64,000 bases of DNA from GW2011-AR5 sp041645025. GTDB taxonomy: Archaea > Aenigmatarchaeota > Aenigmatarchaeia > GW2011-AR5. Shown here piece by piece: positions 24,727-32,767 of this stretch. Each line of letters starts with the position of its first letter. Position 1 is the first letter of the stretch. A model generated the notes under the pieces. That model was given only the letters and a program-made list of their open reading frames with translations. It was not told the origin of the DNA and made no database searches. A program made the position numbers and the translations under genes. The stretch covers positions 20,477 through 84,476 of the forward strand of contig JBAZQV010000001.1 in NCBI GenBank assembly GCA_041645025.1, given 5' to 3'.

Positions 24727-25752
24727 ATGTCCAATTTCATAGGAATTGACTCAAGAAAGTTCCTAAGAAAAGGGATAACTAATGATTTTCTTGGCATGAT
24801 TGCAATAGGAATAGAAGTTAAGAGTTATGATTATTTTAAAGACAAATATATTTCCGTAATTTCTGATTTATTGAGAAAAAGAGGCATAAAACCAGATAGA
24901 AGTGTATACAAATCGTATGATTTGCATAGACTTGGCATAACACACGACTTTTATAAAGAATTTTATAATAGTATATTAGACCATATAGAAAGCTTGTATG
25001 TATTTTATTCTTATTTCACATATACGCCCTTAACCAGTCGAGTTAGAATATTTCCTTTTACATCCAATAAAGAGATTAGTTTCATAGATTTTATAGGCAA
25101 TCATTTAGATTCTCCATTTCCTCATGTATGTTTATGGCAATTACATACAATGGGACATCTAAAGGGTAATGCATTTCTCGATGGATTCAATGGAAAAGTT
25201 ACCAATGCTTGGAAAGCTATAGAAGACTTGACATCATTTTTCATTTTGCCAAATGGGGATAAATCCAACGCATTAATTGCCTCATCTGATATACTCATGA
25301 ATTATTTCGATATTCAATTATTTGATAATGGTGGAAAATTAACACCAACAGATATTAAGGACGTATTTCCTGAATTAGACAAAGCAAACAAACTGAAAAC
25401 AATGTTCATAAGCAATGCATGTTTATACCACATTATACCACTATCAGAAGCATTGAATATTCCGACACATCAGAAAATTCCACATCCTATATTTTTTATA
25501 TTCAAAGAAAAGAATAGTGGAATAAATGAAAGAACTATAGAACATTCTCCACTATTCAGAAAAATCATAGACTTATCTTTTAAGAATAATGGGTGCTTTA
25601 AGTTTTTTGATGCAGATTTTGACTATAATGTTATTTCAGAGAAAGATTATTTTATTCATTTTGGTGATGAAGGTAAAAAAACCTCTGAAAATCTCAAGAA
25701 TTTAGGATACTCTCTTAAACCACTGAACTTTGCAGAACTTGAAAAATTGTAA
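24727..25752 (+). CDS. Hypothetical protein, 341 aa, AT-rich
   Basis: Not recognised. The N-terminal FIGIDSRKFLRKG with GMIAIGIEV resembles the first strands of an RNase-H-like fold (Asp5 or Asp7), as in DUF3800-type proteins, but the other acidic ligands cannot be placed with confidence. Base composition is much more AT-rich than in the neighbours. The gene sits beside a transposase remnant, so horizontal acquisition is likely. A defence or mobile-element role is speculative. Confidence 0.5.
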   Translation: MSNFIGIDSRKFLRKGITNDFLGMIAIGIEVKSYDYFKDKYISVISDLLRKRGIKPDRSVYKSYDLHRLGITHDFYKEFYNSILDHIESLYVFYSYFTYTPLTSRVRIFPFTSNKEISFIDFIGNHLDSPFPHVCLWQLHTMGHLKGNAFLDGFNGKVTNAWKAIEDLTSFFILPNGDKSNALIASSDILMNYFDIQLFDNGGKLTPTDIKDVFPELDKANKLKTMFISNACLYHIIPLSEALNIPTHQKIPHPIFFIFKEKNSGINERTIEHSPLFRKIIDLSFKNNGCFKFFDADFDYNVISEKDYFIHFGDEGKKTSENLKNLGYSLKPLNFAELEKL

Positions 25753-25833
25753 GGCGAAAAGCTTATAAGTATACAATATATATATAACTTGGTCAATGTC
25801 ACAGACAAGTGGTGTTGTCCTTCAATATATTGA

Positions 25834-26016
25834 TTAGATCTTTTGAATGTTCTTTTTTATTAATTCTATCCATCTATTTCTCTCTGTGTTTTGTATTCCT
25901 GCCACTTGGCTGGGTGTTTTTCCATTCAAAGCCATATGAGGCTTAACAAAGTTGTAATAAGTTCTGAATAATTCTGCCACAATCTCGGCATTCTTCTGAC
26001 CTTTGAAGCCTCGCAT
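25834..26016 (-). pseudogene. C-terminal remnant of a DDE transposase
   Basis: About 60 residues match the end of rve-type (IS6/IS240-like) transposases: TYYNFVKPHMALNGKTPSQVAGI, where the Asn-Phe-x-x-Pro-H motif and TP are typical. The catalytic core with its DDE residues is missing, and no intact inverted terminal repeats were seen. On the other strand at about 26028-26094 a short frame ending ALIKKALKK-like sequence may be the end of a disrupted gene. This is a decayed insertion. Confidence 0.7.
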
Positions 26017-26095
26017 GATTTTGTCCTAGATAGCGGAGCGAAAAACAACAACGAGGCAGTTGTCACACTGATTAAGAAGGCTTTGAAGAAGTAGA

Positions 26096-26275
26096 TTACA
26101 GTCCGCCTTTCTTTTCTTCTTCATGTATGTAAAGAAGAACAATTTGTTTGATTACGTCGGCTCGCTTGTTGCCGAGCCGTCCGATATTACAAAGCTTATC
26201 GATTAAATCTACTTGTTTTATCGTAAATGTAACCTGAACCTTTTTCGTAGATTTCCCTGTTATTTCTTTAGGCAT
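26096..26275 (-). CDS. Small ribbon-helix-helix-like protein
   Basis: About 59 residues from the internal ATG (MPKEITGK). The pattern KVQVTFTIKQVDLIDKL followed by KRADVIKQIVLLYIHEEE is strand-helix-helix as in RHH DNA-binding proteins. It might regulate the divergently transcribed gene at 26451. Small size makes it provisional. Confidence 0.5.
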   Translation of the reverse strand: MPKEITGKSTKKVQVTFTIKQVDLIDKLCNIGRLGNKRADVIKQIVLLYIHEEEKKGGL

Positions 26276-26450
26276 GCGAAACACTTATGTCGTTTATTAT
26301 GTGTCTATTGTGTGTCTAAAAGTATTTATCATTTCTAAGATTTATAAACTTATCTTCTTAATGAGGAATACAGAGGATATATGAGGACAGGTATCCCTAA
26401 GGGGATTCCTTTAAATGCTTCAGATAAATTCTAATAATGGGGTGTTGAGG

Positions 26451-27185
26451 ATGAATGACAAGAAAAAGATTGATGATGAAAAACAAGAACAGGCAACTAT
26501 CAAGAAAGGTCGCAGTACAGCGAAAGACTATCCAGTAGTAACTATACAGACTGCATTGGAAGTGTGTGAGGCAATTCAAAAATGCGGCGGTGTGGCAGAC
26601 TCTTACGAGCTTATTGGGAAAGTTCTGAATGTTCGTGGCGGTGCATTGAACAATAGAATAACGGCAGCCCGAAGATATGGTCTTGTAGAGAAAGACAAAT
26701 TAGTTAATACAGAATTGGCAATCAGAATTCTCAAGCCAATAGAACCAGATGAGGACAAGAAAGCACAGCGGGAAGCAATACTATCAGTTACTTTGTTTCG
26801 GGAAATTCTACAGAGGTTTGGAAATAGTTTGCCCGCAGATAACATATTCAAGAATATCCTTATGCGTTCCTACGGAATACCTGAAGCTGCTGTGGTTAGA
26901 ATGATATCTACAATAAGGAGAAATTTTGAGTTACTGAATGAGACCACTGGAATTACAGAATTACCTATATCGCCTGATGCTATTCCAAGTAATAGTCAAA
27001 TTACTACACCATCGTTAATAAGCAAAAAAGAATTAACTGAATCGCTTGCAGATACAGAGTCTTATATCATCATCAAAGATGGCAAAAATAAATACACATT
27101 CATTATTGATGAAAAACTTGATTGGCATGTGCTTCAATATGTAATAGATTCGATGAAAAAGCACATAGAAGAAAGAGGAGAATGA
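26451..27185 (+). CDS. Hypothetical protein with winged-helix-like N-terminal part, 244 aa
   Basis: The start is ATG 26451 because GGTG lies 9 bp upstream. A lysine-rich tail (residues 1-30) is followed by CEAIQKCGGVADSYELIGKVLNVRGGALNNRITAARRYGLVEKD, which has HTH character. A Ser/Thr/Pro linker (about 170-195) leads to a small C-terminal alpha/beta part. Possibly a regulator or plasmid-type protein. It lies in the AT-rich accessory stretch. Confidence 0.45.
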   Translation: MNDKKKIDDEKQEQATIKKGRSTAKDYPVVTIQTALEVCEAIQKCGGVADSYELIGKVLNVRGGALNNRITAARRYGLVEKDKLVNTELAIRILKPIEPDEDKKAQREAILSVTLFREILQRFGNSLPADNIFKNILMRSYGIPEAAVVRMISTIRRNFELLNETTGITELPISPDAIPSNSQITTPSLISKKELTESLADTESYIIIKDGKNKYTFIIDEKLDWHVLQYVIDSMKKHIEERGE

Positions 27186-27249
27186 AGAAGAAAAATAAAT
27201 GTTAATTTATCACGTGCAACAGATACATCTTTATCAATAAGCAAAATGC

Positions 27250-27373
27250 AAATATAAGAATAATGTTTCTTGCCCGTATCCGCCCTCACAAGTGGCACGG
27301 GCAAGCGGTGAGGAGGAGTCGGTTACTACACGAAGGATGGAATCGCCGTAAGACACTCCTCATCTGCCTTTTT
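27250..27373 (+). ncRNA. Candidate structured non-coding RNA with own promoter and T-run
   Basis: A TATA-like AATATAAG (27251-27258) precedes TTGCCCGT (27270-27277), which pairs with ACGGGCAA (27297-27304). The loop CCTCAC (27284-27289) is complementary to GTGAGG (27308-27313), making an H-type pseudoknot. GAGGAGT (27313-27319) then pairs with ACTCCTC (27355-27361), with inner TTAC/GTAA pairs. A run of five T follows at 27369-27373. It does not match tRNA, SRP, RNase P or a riboswitch that I recognise, and no coding frame spans it. Confidence 0.5.
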
Positions 27374-27529
27374 CCTTGAAACCTATGATTATAATGATGA
27401 TTATGATGATGATAGGATAAAAAGCTATTTAACGTTTTTTCTACCAATTACGAAAACAACAAACACGCAATTTTTTATTTCAGAACACTTCCTGCAACAC
27501 TGCCAAAAACCGACAATTTGTGGGTTATA

Positions 27530-27725
27530 GTTCTCCAAGGAAATAAACAGGATACGAGGAAGAATTGAAAATTCTTCCTGTACAGAAAGAACGAAGTTCT
27601 TTCTTGTATTACTTCCTTGGGAACTATACATGGTGAAGCAACGATTCACCTGTACAGGAGAACCAAAGGTTCTCCATGTGTGTGAACCCAGTCGCATGAA
27701 AATTCTTTTCTGGGTTCACTATAAC
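27530..27725. repeat. Hairpin array 3 (six hairpins in two groups)
   Basis: The outer stem GTTCTCCAAGGAA (27530-27542) pairs with TTCCTTGGGAAC (27613-27624). It encloses GGAAGAATT-gaa-AATTCTTCC (27558-27578) and AGAAAGAAC-gaa-GTTCTTTCT (27584-27604). Then come GGTGAA/TTCACC (27632-27650), GGAGAACC-aaa-GGTTCTCC (27657-27675) and GTGAACCCAG/CTGGGTTCAC (27682-27719). Linkers are tgtac(a), tata and atgtgt. This fills most of the gap before the membrane protein at 27889. Confidence 0.88.
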
Positions 27726-27758
27726 AAGTGATTTCTGGACGATTCTGATGATGATATG

Positions 27759-27854
27759 TTATAGCATGTGACATAAATAACCGTACATATTATGATGTCA
27801 CTGCTATATGCAGAAGACATTATTTTGTACAAAAACTAATGTCTTCTACTATAG
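27759..27854. repeat. Hairpin array 4: inverted copy of 6579-6673
   Basis: Read on the minus strand, this is nearly identical to 6579-6673, with AGAAGACATTA and GTGACAT stems, the TATAGC linker and the same loops. The only visible differences are two or three bases in the first loop. Recent duplication or mobility is implied. Confidence 0.85.
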
Positions 27855-27888
27855 TGAAGCTGTCTAGGAACAACACCAATAGCAGGAT

Positions 27889-28890
27889 ATGCAAATTCTT
27901 ATACGTTCTTTTCAAAGAAGACATATGATAACAGCATTACTGTTCGCAATAGGCGTAGTTCTTATCGCAGGCGTCGTGGCGTTTTTTGGCGTCAACGAGG
28001 TCATGAGCGTTGTTTTCACGGCAAACACATGGTATATAGCTGCTGCGGTGATTATTCAACTGGCAATTCTGCTGCTGCTGGCCGGCCGGCTGGTGCTCAT
28101 AGCAAGAAAACACGAACACATCGGATTTATCGATGCCTTCAAAATAACCATGAGCGGCATGGCAATAAGCATGCTTACCCCGATAGCTAAGATAGGTGGC
28201 GAACCCCTCAAGATATATCTGCTTAAGAAGAAAAAAATGGACGGATCAGAGGCTACAGCGGTAATAGCTGTTGACACACTGGCTGAACTGGTCTCTTCGC
28301 TTCTGATGGTTTTCATCATTTTCATGCTTTACGCAAGGGAGCTGCCCGGAGTTGTTTCGTCGTCGTTTATAGTTTTCCTTATTGTAGTGGCTGTTATAAT
28401 TGTAGGACTGCTTAAGTTGCTTCTTAACCCAAAGTGGATGAGAAAGCTCGTCAGGTTTGCTGGCCGAAAGATTTCCAAGTTCGCTCACGTGAAGAAGAGG
28501 GACTATGCCAGGCTTTTCTATGATGCATTCCAGGTACTGATAAAGGACAAGAGCATTATTGCTTCGGCTTTTGGCATGTCTTTTCTGACAAAAATCCTTG
28601 AGTTTGCGCGCATGTGGCTTGTTTTTGCTGCCATAGGCGTGTTCCTGCCGTGGGATGTGGTACTTATTGTGTGGTCAGTAATACTTGTTCTTTACCTCGT
28701 GCCATGGCTGCCCGGTTCCTTAGGACTGATTGAACTGTTTGGCACCGGAGCTTTTGTCATGCTCGGCATCACCAGCAGCGCTGCGGCCGGCGGACTTCTT
28801 TTGGACAGGTTCATATCATTCTGGTTTGTGCTGATATTCGGCATGCTTATCGTGACGACCATGAAGCTGCCGAAGAAAGTGAGAAGATAA
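27889..28890 (+). CDS. LPG-synthase-TM/UPF0104-type flippase-like membrane protein
   Basis: 333 residues with about eight transmembrane helices. It carries the family's features: SMLTPIAKIGGEPLKIYLLKK near residue 90 and VPWLPGSLGLIELFGTGAF near residue 275. Members of this family move lipid-linked glycans or phospholipids. The first 12 residues may be dispensable, with an internal ATG at 27925 directly before the first helix. It precedes a vapBC pair. Confidence 0.8.
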   Translation: MQILIRSFQRRHMITALLFAIGVVLIAGVVAFFGVNEVMSVVFTANTWYIAAAVIIQLAILLLLAGRLVLIARKHEHIGFIDAFKITMSGMAISMLTPIAKIGGEPLKIYLLKKKKMDGSEATAVIAVDTLAELVSSLLMVFIIFMLYARELPGVVSSSFIVFLIVVAVIIVGLLKLLLNPKWMRKLVRFAGRKISKFAHVKKRDYARLFYDAFQVLIKDKSIIASAFGMSFLTKILEFARMWLVFAAIGVFLPWDVVLIVWSVILVLYLVPWLPGSLGLIELFGTGAFVMLGITSSAAAGGLLLDRFISFWFVLIFGMLIVTTMKLPKKVRR

Positions 28891-28931
28891 CTTTATATTC
28901 TATGGCTATAATTATAGTTATAGGTGAAAAA

Positions 28932-29129
28932 ATGACAACGACAGTCCAAATAAGTGACACGACAAGGCAGAAATTAGAAACGTTAAAAGAACAGCTGGCA
29001 GCGGGAACATTTGACGAAGTGATATCAAAGATAGCCGACAAAGAGCTGAAAGCTCCAAAATCAATGTTCGGAAAAGCAAAAATTTCCCCCTGGAAAAAAA
29101 CAGACAGGATGAAATTCCATGGCGAATAA
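28932..29129 (+). CDS. vapB: VapB-type antitoxin
   Basis: 65 residues from ATG 28932, preceded by GGTGAAAAA. The N-terminal strand is TTVQISDTTRQKLETLK, followed by helix TFDEVISKIADKEL. The tail SMFGKAKISPW matches the SMFGAAKG tail of the antitoxin at 32192, pointing to a common ancestor. Dyads TATAATTATAG upstream may be the operator. It overlaps the toxin start by 11 bp. Confidence 0.85.
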   Translation: MTTTVQISDTTRQKLETLKEQLAAGTFDEVISKIADKELKAPKSMFGKAKISPWKKTDRMKFHGE

Positions 29130-29511
29130 ATATATGCTTGATAGTTCCGCATGGATAGAATATTTTGCAGGCACGGCTATGGGCGAGAAAGTAAAAGAAT
29201 TTCTAGAAAACGAAGAGACAACAATAGCAATATGCCTGCTTTCTATAGCTGAAATTTCTGATAAATTCTCCAAAGAAAATGAAAAATTTGACAAATCACT
29301 TGCATTCATCAAAAGCGCTTCTTCTATCGCTAATTTAACTCTGAAATCTTGTTCAGAAGCCGGGAAACTGAAAGCCGAGCGCAGAAAAATAAAAAAAGAA
29401 TTTGGTTTGGTGGATGCTATTACATACTTGACTGCGAAAGAGAATTCTTGTATATTAGTTGCCAAAGACGACGATTTTGAAAACATGGATAATGTTATCT
29501 TGTTAAAATAA
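29119..29511 (+). CDS. vapC: VapC-type PIN-domain toxin
   Basis: 130 residues. YMLDSSAWIEYF carries the first Asp, LLSIAEISD the Glu, GLVDAITYLTA the third acid and AKDDDFENM the last acids. This is the complete PIN set. Predicted ribonuclease, coupled to the upstream antitoxin. Confidence 0.92.
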   Translation: MANKYMLDSSAWIEYFAGTAMGEKVKEFLENEETTIAICLLSIAEISDKFSKENEKFDKSLAFIKSASSIANLTLKSCSEAGKLKAERRKIKKEFGLVDAITYLTAKENSCILVAKDDDFENMDNVILLK

Positions 29512-29567
29512 TCATTTGAACTCAAAACGGTGTAATTTTTATATACAATTTTACTGCAGAAAGATAA

Positions 29568-30059
29568 CTAAGAATCCGACCACACATCTTCCATGTCCAA
29601 TCTTTTCCAATTATCTATGTCTATCTGGATGGCAGTCCTGTCGTCTTTGAGCGCCGAGACCGCAGGGTATTTGTTACATCTATGCAGGTCTGTCTTGTAA
29701 ATTTCGTTCAGCGTTCTCTCAAGCCCTTTTATTGTAAATATACGAGGCGCTGCATAGCCGTCAGACCAGATAAGTATGCGCTTTGGCGTGTGCGCAACAA
29801 ATGTTTTTACACCGCTGTGCGGCAATGTTTTTGTGCCGTCTATTGCTGGATAAGAAAATTTATGTCCTGGCCTGTTTTGAACCCTGAATTGGGCGAGTAT
29901 GCGGGGCTCTATGTAATCATGGCTGCCTTTTATATCACTTGTTTTTCTTATGTAATCTGCACGAATCTCCGCATTCCTTATGTCTATGATCTTTGTTTTC
30001 CCTGCAATTATTTTTCCATTAGCAGCGACACGAACGTCACCGATTGCTGTGACTGCCAT
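29568..30059 (-). CDS. Hypothetical protein, possibly 5'-truncated, 163 aa
   Basis: Not firmly recognised. IGDVRVAANGKII and KRILIWSDGYAAPRIF have the look of late strands of a PP2C-like or similar alpha/beta domain. The frame stays open for about 22 codons upstream of the first ATG (…TGYIGHIIADRKR) before a stop, and those codons look coding. The gene may have lost its 5' end or use a non-standard start. Confidence 0.45.
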   Translation of the reverse strand: MAVTAIGDVRVAANGKIIAGKTKIIDIRNAEIRADYIRKTSDIKGSHDYIEPRILAQFRVQNRPGHKFSYPAIDGTKTLPHSGVKTFVAHTPKRILIWSDGYAAPRIFTIKGLERTLNEIYKTDLHRCNKYPAVSALKDDRTAIQIDIDNWKRLDMEDVWSDS

Positions 30060-30227
30060 TCTTTTTCTGTCTGCTATGATGTGCCCGATGTAGCCTGTTT
30101 CTATAGATGTTGAGGAAAAGGACCATGCAGGCTACTTGCAAAGGCCTAGACAAAGAGAAAGTCTTAGAAGACTTTTAGAGGCTTTGAAATCTTAGCTGTT
30201 TTTATAATTCCATGCACAATTAATTCC

Positions 30228-30431
30228 ATGCTCTCATTGCTTGCTTTTGAAAGGATTGCCAAAAAATACGGCGTCAAAAGAATTTCTCGGGAGGCGCTTG
30301 AAGAGACGCGCGAGGTTATAGAGGAACTCGGCCTTGAAATGGCTGAAAAGGCGGTAAAGGCGAGCCGCTTCGCCGGGCGCAAAACGCTCATGGAAGAAGA
30401 TATCAAGTTCGTGACGGAAAAAAGGGAGTAG
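30228..30431 (+). CDS. Archaeal histone
   Basis: 67 residues covering exactly one histone fold: FERIAKKYGVKRISREALEE, a long central helix (REVIEELGLEMAEKAVKASRF) and AGRKTLMEEDIKFV, the typical loop-helix end. The dimerising core and DNA-contact Arg/Lys-Thr are present. It packs DNA. It converges with the lytic-transglycosylase-like gene with no spacer. Confidence 0.92.
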   Translation: MLSLLAFERIAKKYGVKRISREALEETREVIEELGLEMAEKAVKASRFAGRKTLMEEDIKFVTEKRE

Positions 30432-31271
30432 CTACTGTGTTCTTGTATGAAGAAATTGCCATGCTTGGCTGTTTCCCATGTTTCTTATGTACTCGTTTCT
30501 TATTCGATTTATGTTTTCCAGGTATTCAGTACCGTCCCCATCTCTTGCGCGCCTAATACCTTTGTAGTATGCGCGCACGGCTAGGTTTCTGTCACATCTT
30601 GCTTCCTGTAACATTCTCCCAAACCACAGCGCGGCGGCTTCTGTAGCGATGTAGGGGTTAAAGTAATCCTCGTCTCTTATATCCCTTTTGTATATTCTGT
30701 TTATCGCTTTTCTGGCGTAGTTTGACGCTCCCGGAAGCCCTATATCAATGTTACCTTTTTGCTGGTTGATTGCGCGATGCTCGAACCACGATTCACCCAT
30801 TACTATTGCTTTCAGCGTATCAGAACCATCCTCTGTTCTGCACGATTCATGAATGCCTGACCAATAGTCCAGCATTTTCATGAAAGCCATGGACCTTACA
30901 GGTTGCGGCACTATGTCCCATTCATTATACGACATCTTTTCCCAGATATCTTTATTCTGTATGAAATTACCATACTTTTCAAGCATCTTCTGCAAGCCTT
31001 TTTCACTTAAACCGTTTGGAACAACATCCCAGTCATCAAAATGCGCGTTTCTCCAGAATATACCATCATGCTTGATGCCTCTTTGTGTGGTGGAAAAAGA
31101 GACTTTCACCCAGTTAACGGTCAGCGTAACGCCCAGCGGTTTATCCGCATCTCCTACAATTGTCTGGTATGCGGTAGGCGGGTACGAATTGGGTACAATT
31201 TCCAGCGGGTCTATCTCTGTTGGCATAGCGAGCATTGCGACAGAAGCAGCGGCTGCAAGGAGTTTTTTCAT
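30432..31271 (-). CDS. Secreted lytic-transglycosylase-like protein
   Basis: 279 residues. The signal peptide is MKKLLAAAASVAMLAMP. From about residue 150 comes an SLT-like lysozyme fold: LKAIVMGESWFEHRA (candidate catalytic Glu), GNIDIGLPGASNYARKA, YFNPYIATEAAALWFGRML and NLAVRAYYKGIRRA. These match the E, G-Q/M, P-x-x-N and A-Y-x-G landmarks. Archaea lack murein, so the target could be bacterial or another glycan. The N-terminal 130 residues are unassigned. Confidence 0.72.
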   Translation of the reverse strand: MKKLLAAAASVAMLAMPTEIDPLEIVPNSYPPTAYQTIVGDADKPLGVTLTVNWVKVSFSTTQRGIKHDGIFWRNAHFDDWDVVPNGLSEKGLQKMLEKYGNFIQNKDIWEKMSYNEWDIVPQPVRSMAFMKMLDYWSGIHESCRTEDGSDTLKAIVMGESWFEHRAINQQKGNIDIGLPGASNYARKAINRIYKRDIRDEDYFNPYIATEAAALWFGRMLQEARCDRNLAVRAYYKGIRRARDGDGTEYLENINRIRNEYIRNMGNSQAWQFLHTRTQ

Positions 31272-31408
31272 AGGTAAATAAATAATGACAAGGTTTTTAT
31301 TTGCAGCAACGTTTCATGATGCAAGATATACATTTATATGTTTCTATTCCAATTAGAGTAAAGCAAGAAATCTTCTTTCAACATAATTGATTTTAGCAAG
31401 TGATAATA

Positions 31409-31801
31409 ATGGAAAAAAGACAGACAGAAATCAAGAATCTCAAGTCGGGTTCTTTCGTGCTCATAGATGACGTGCCTTTCCGCGTGGACAAGGTGCAGAA
31501 ATCCAAGTCAGGCAAGCATGGCGCTTCCAAGGCGCGCCTGTTTGCGAGCGGGCTTTTTGGAGATATCAAAAAAATCATAGTGCACCCTGGAGACACCAAG
31601 ATGGATATACCTATGATAGAAAAGAAGACTGCCCAGGTTATCGCGTTGTCAGGCGATCATGCCCAGCTGATGGACCTCGTGGACTACACAAACTATGAAG
31701 TGAAAATACCGGATGAACTTAAGGGACAACTGGTGGAAGGCGACGAGGTTGTGACGTGGGAATTTGGCACCTACAGGATGATTAAGGGAAAGAAATCGTA
31801 A
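31409..31801 (+). CDS. Translation factor aIF5A
   Basis: 130 residues from ATG 31409, with GTGAT directly upstream. The hypusine loop SKSGKHGASKAR carries the modifiable lysine at about residue 36. An SH3-like N-terminal and OB-like C-terminal barrel follow. It promotes peptide bond formation at difficult sequences and is the substrate of the DHS genes at the window start. Confidence 0.96.
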   Translation: MEKRQTEIKNLKSGSFVLIDDVPFRVDKVQKSKSGKHGASKARLFASGLFGDIKKIIVHPGDTKMDIPMIEKKTAQVIALSGDHAQLMDLVDYTNYEVKIPDELKGQLVEGDEVVTWEFGTYRMIKGKKS

Positions 31802-31803
31802 AA

Positions 31804-32208
31804 TTATTTCACCATTATAACATTTTTCAAATCTCTAAAGTGCTCATCGCCACTTACAATCTTAAGGTTTCTGATTTTTGCAACCGCCATTATTATCGCA
31901 TCGGCCATACTAATTTTATTTTTGCTGAATCGCGTTCTTAGATTACCAGCTTCCTCTGCTACCTCTGAGTCCACCGAAACTATTTCGCTTCTCAATTTTA
32001 GGAATTGAACAAATTCTGCATAGGGCTTCCCTTCACGGGTGAATTTATTGACAATCTCGGCAACTACTATTGAAGGCGTTATAAGATCGCCTTTTTCTAT
32101 AAAGTCTTTTATCCTGATACCTATATCAGAGCCTGTGAAATACTCGTACCACGCGTATGTGTCGATGACATAAGTTTTGGACGGATCTATGTCAATCTCT
32201 GTTGTCAT
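31804..32208 (-). CDS. vapC: VapC-type PIN-domain toxin
   Basis: 134 residues. The acids appear at YVIDTYAWYEYF, VVAEIVN, MADAIIMAVA and SGDEHFRDL. It overlaps the antitoxin gene by 17 bp. The stop lies 2 bp from the aIF5A stop on the other strand. Confidence 0.92.
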   Translation of the reverse strand: MTTEIDIDPSKTYVIDTYAWYEYFTGSDIGIRIKDFIEKGDLITPSIVVAEIVNKFTREGKPYAEFVQFLKLRSEIVSVDSEVAEEAGNLRTRFSKNKISMADAIIMAVAKIRNLKIVSGDEHFRDLKNVIMVK

Positions 32209-32398
32209 CTTGCCACATCTCTTTGCGTTCCTTTTGTGTAAGAGGCTTTAGACCCTTGGCAGCACCAAACATCGATCTTGGAATTTTTTCTGCCTTGAAA
32301 AGCGCGTCCTCTATGATATCCTCAAATGTGACGCCCCTCTCATCCTTGAGTTGCTTCAGCTTCTTCCACATTGCGTCGTCTACTGCTATTGTTTTCAT
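32192..32398 (-). CDS. vapB: VapB-type antitoxin
   Basis: 68 residues. The start is preceded by GGTGATATT. MKTIAVDDAMWKKLKQLK and TFEDIIEDAL form the DNA-binding strand-helix part, and SMFGAAKGLKP is the toxin-binding tail shared with the antitoxin at 28932. AT-rich dyads (TTATAAGTTATA) lie just upstream. Confidence 0.88.
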   Translation of the reverse strand: MKTIAVDDAMWKKLKQLKDERGVTFEDIIEDALFKAEKIPRSMFGAAKGLKPLTQKERKEMWQDDNRD

Positions 32399-32454
32399 AA
32401 TATCACCATTATATTTTATAAATTATAATCTATAACTTATAAAGGTTTCGGTCC

Positions 32455-32709
32455 TTGATGATAAAGGGAAAGAAAGTGGCTGAGCTATCCCAGTTGATTG
32501 GAGTCATTTTTGCTAAGCTTTTATATCAGGTAGATTATCATAAAGATGAAGATAAAGAGCGAAACTGGGGCGTGCCTTTGGATACAGCTAAAGCTTGGTT
32601 CACAGACCCAAGATTTGATGTGGAGTTCTCCTATGGCGTGCACGGACACGAAGATAAAGACATGCCTCATGACACAAAATATTTCATAACTAAGATGAGA
32701 AAACTGTGA
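32455..32709 (+). CDS. Hypothetical protein, 84 aa
   Basis: Not recognised. It is soluble, with an aliphatic N-terminal helix (AELSQLIGVIFAKLLYQV) and a polar, His/Asp-rich C-terminal half. It is a short single gene before the archaeosortase. The start is uncertain. Confidence 0.4.
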   Translation: MMIKGKKVAELSQLIGVIFAKLLYQVDYHKDEDKERNWGVPLDTAKAWFTDPRFDVEFSYGVHGHEDKDMPHDTKYFITKMRKL

Positions 32710-32767
32710 TTTAAAGAAAACTTTTTAAAACGAATTTATATTATATCATGAACCTAATTCTACTCTA

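Noticed and set aside
27425..27697. 90-codon frame on the minus strand
   Set aside because: It lies wholly in hairpin array 3, with its composition dictated by inverted repeats.
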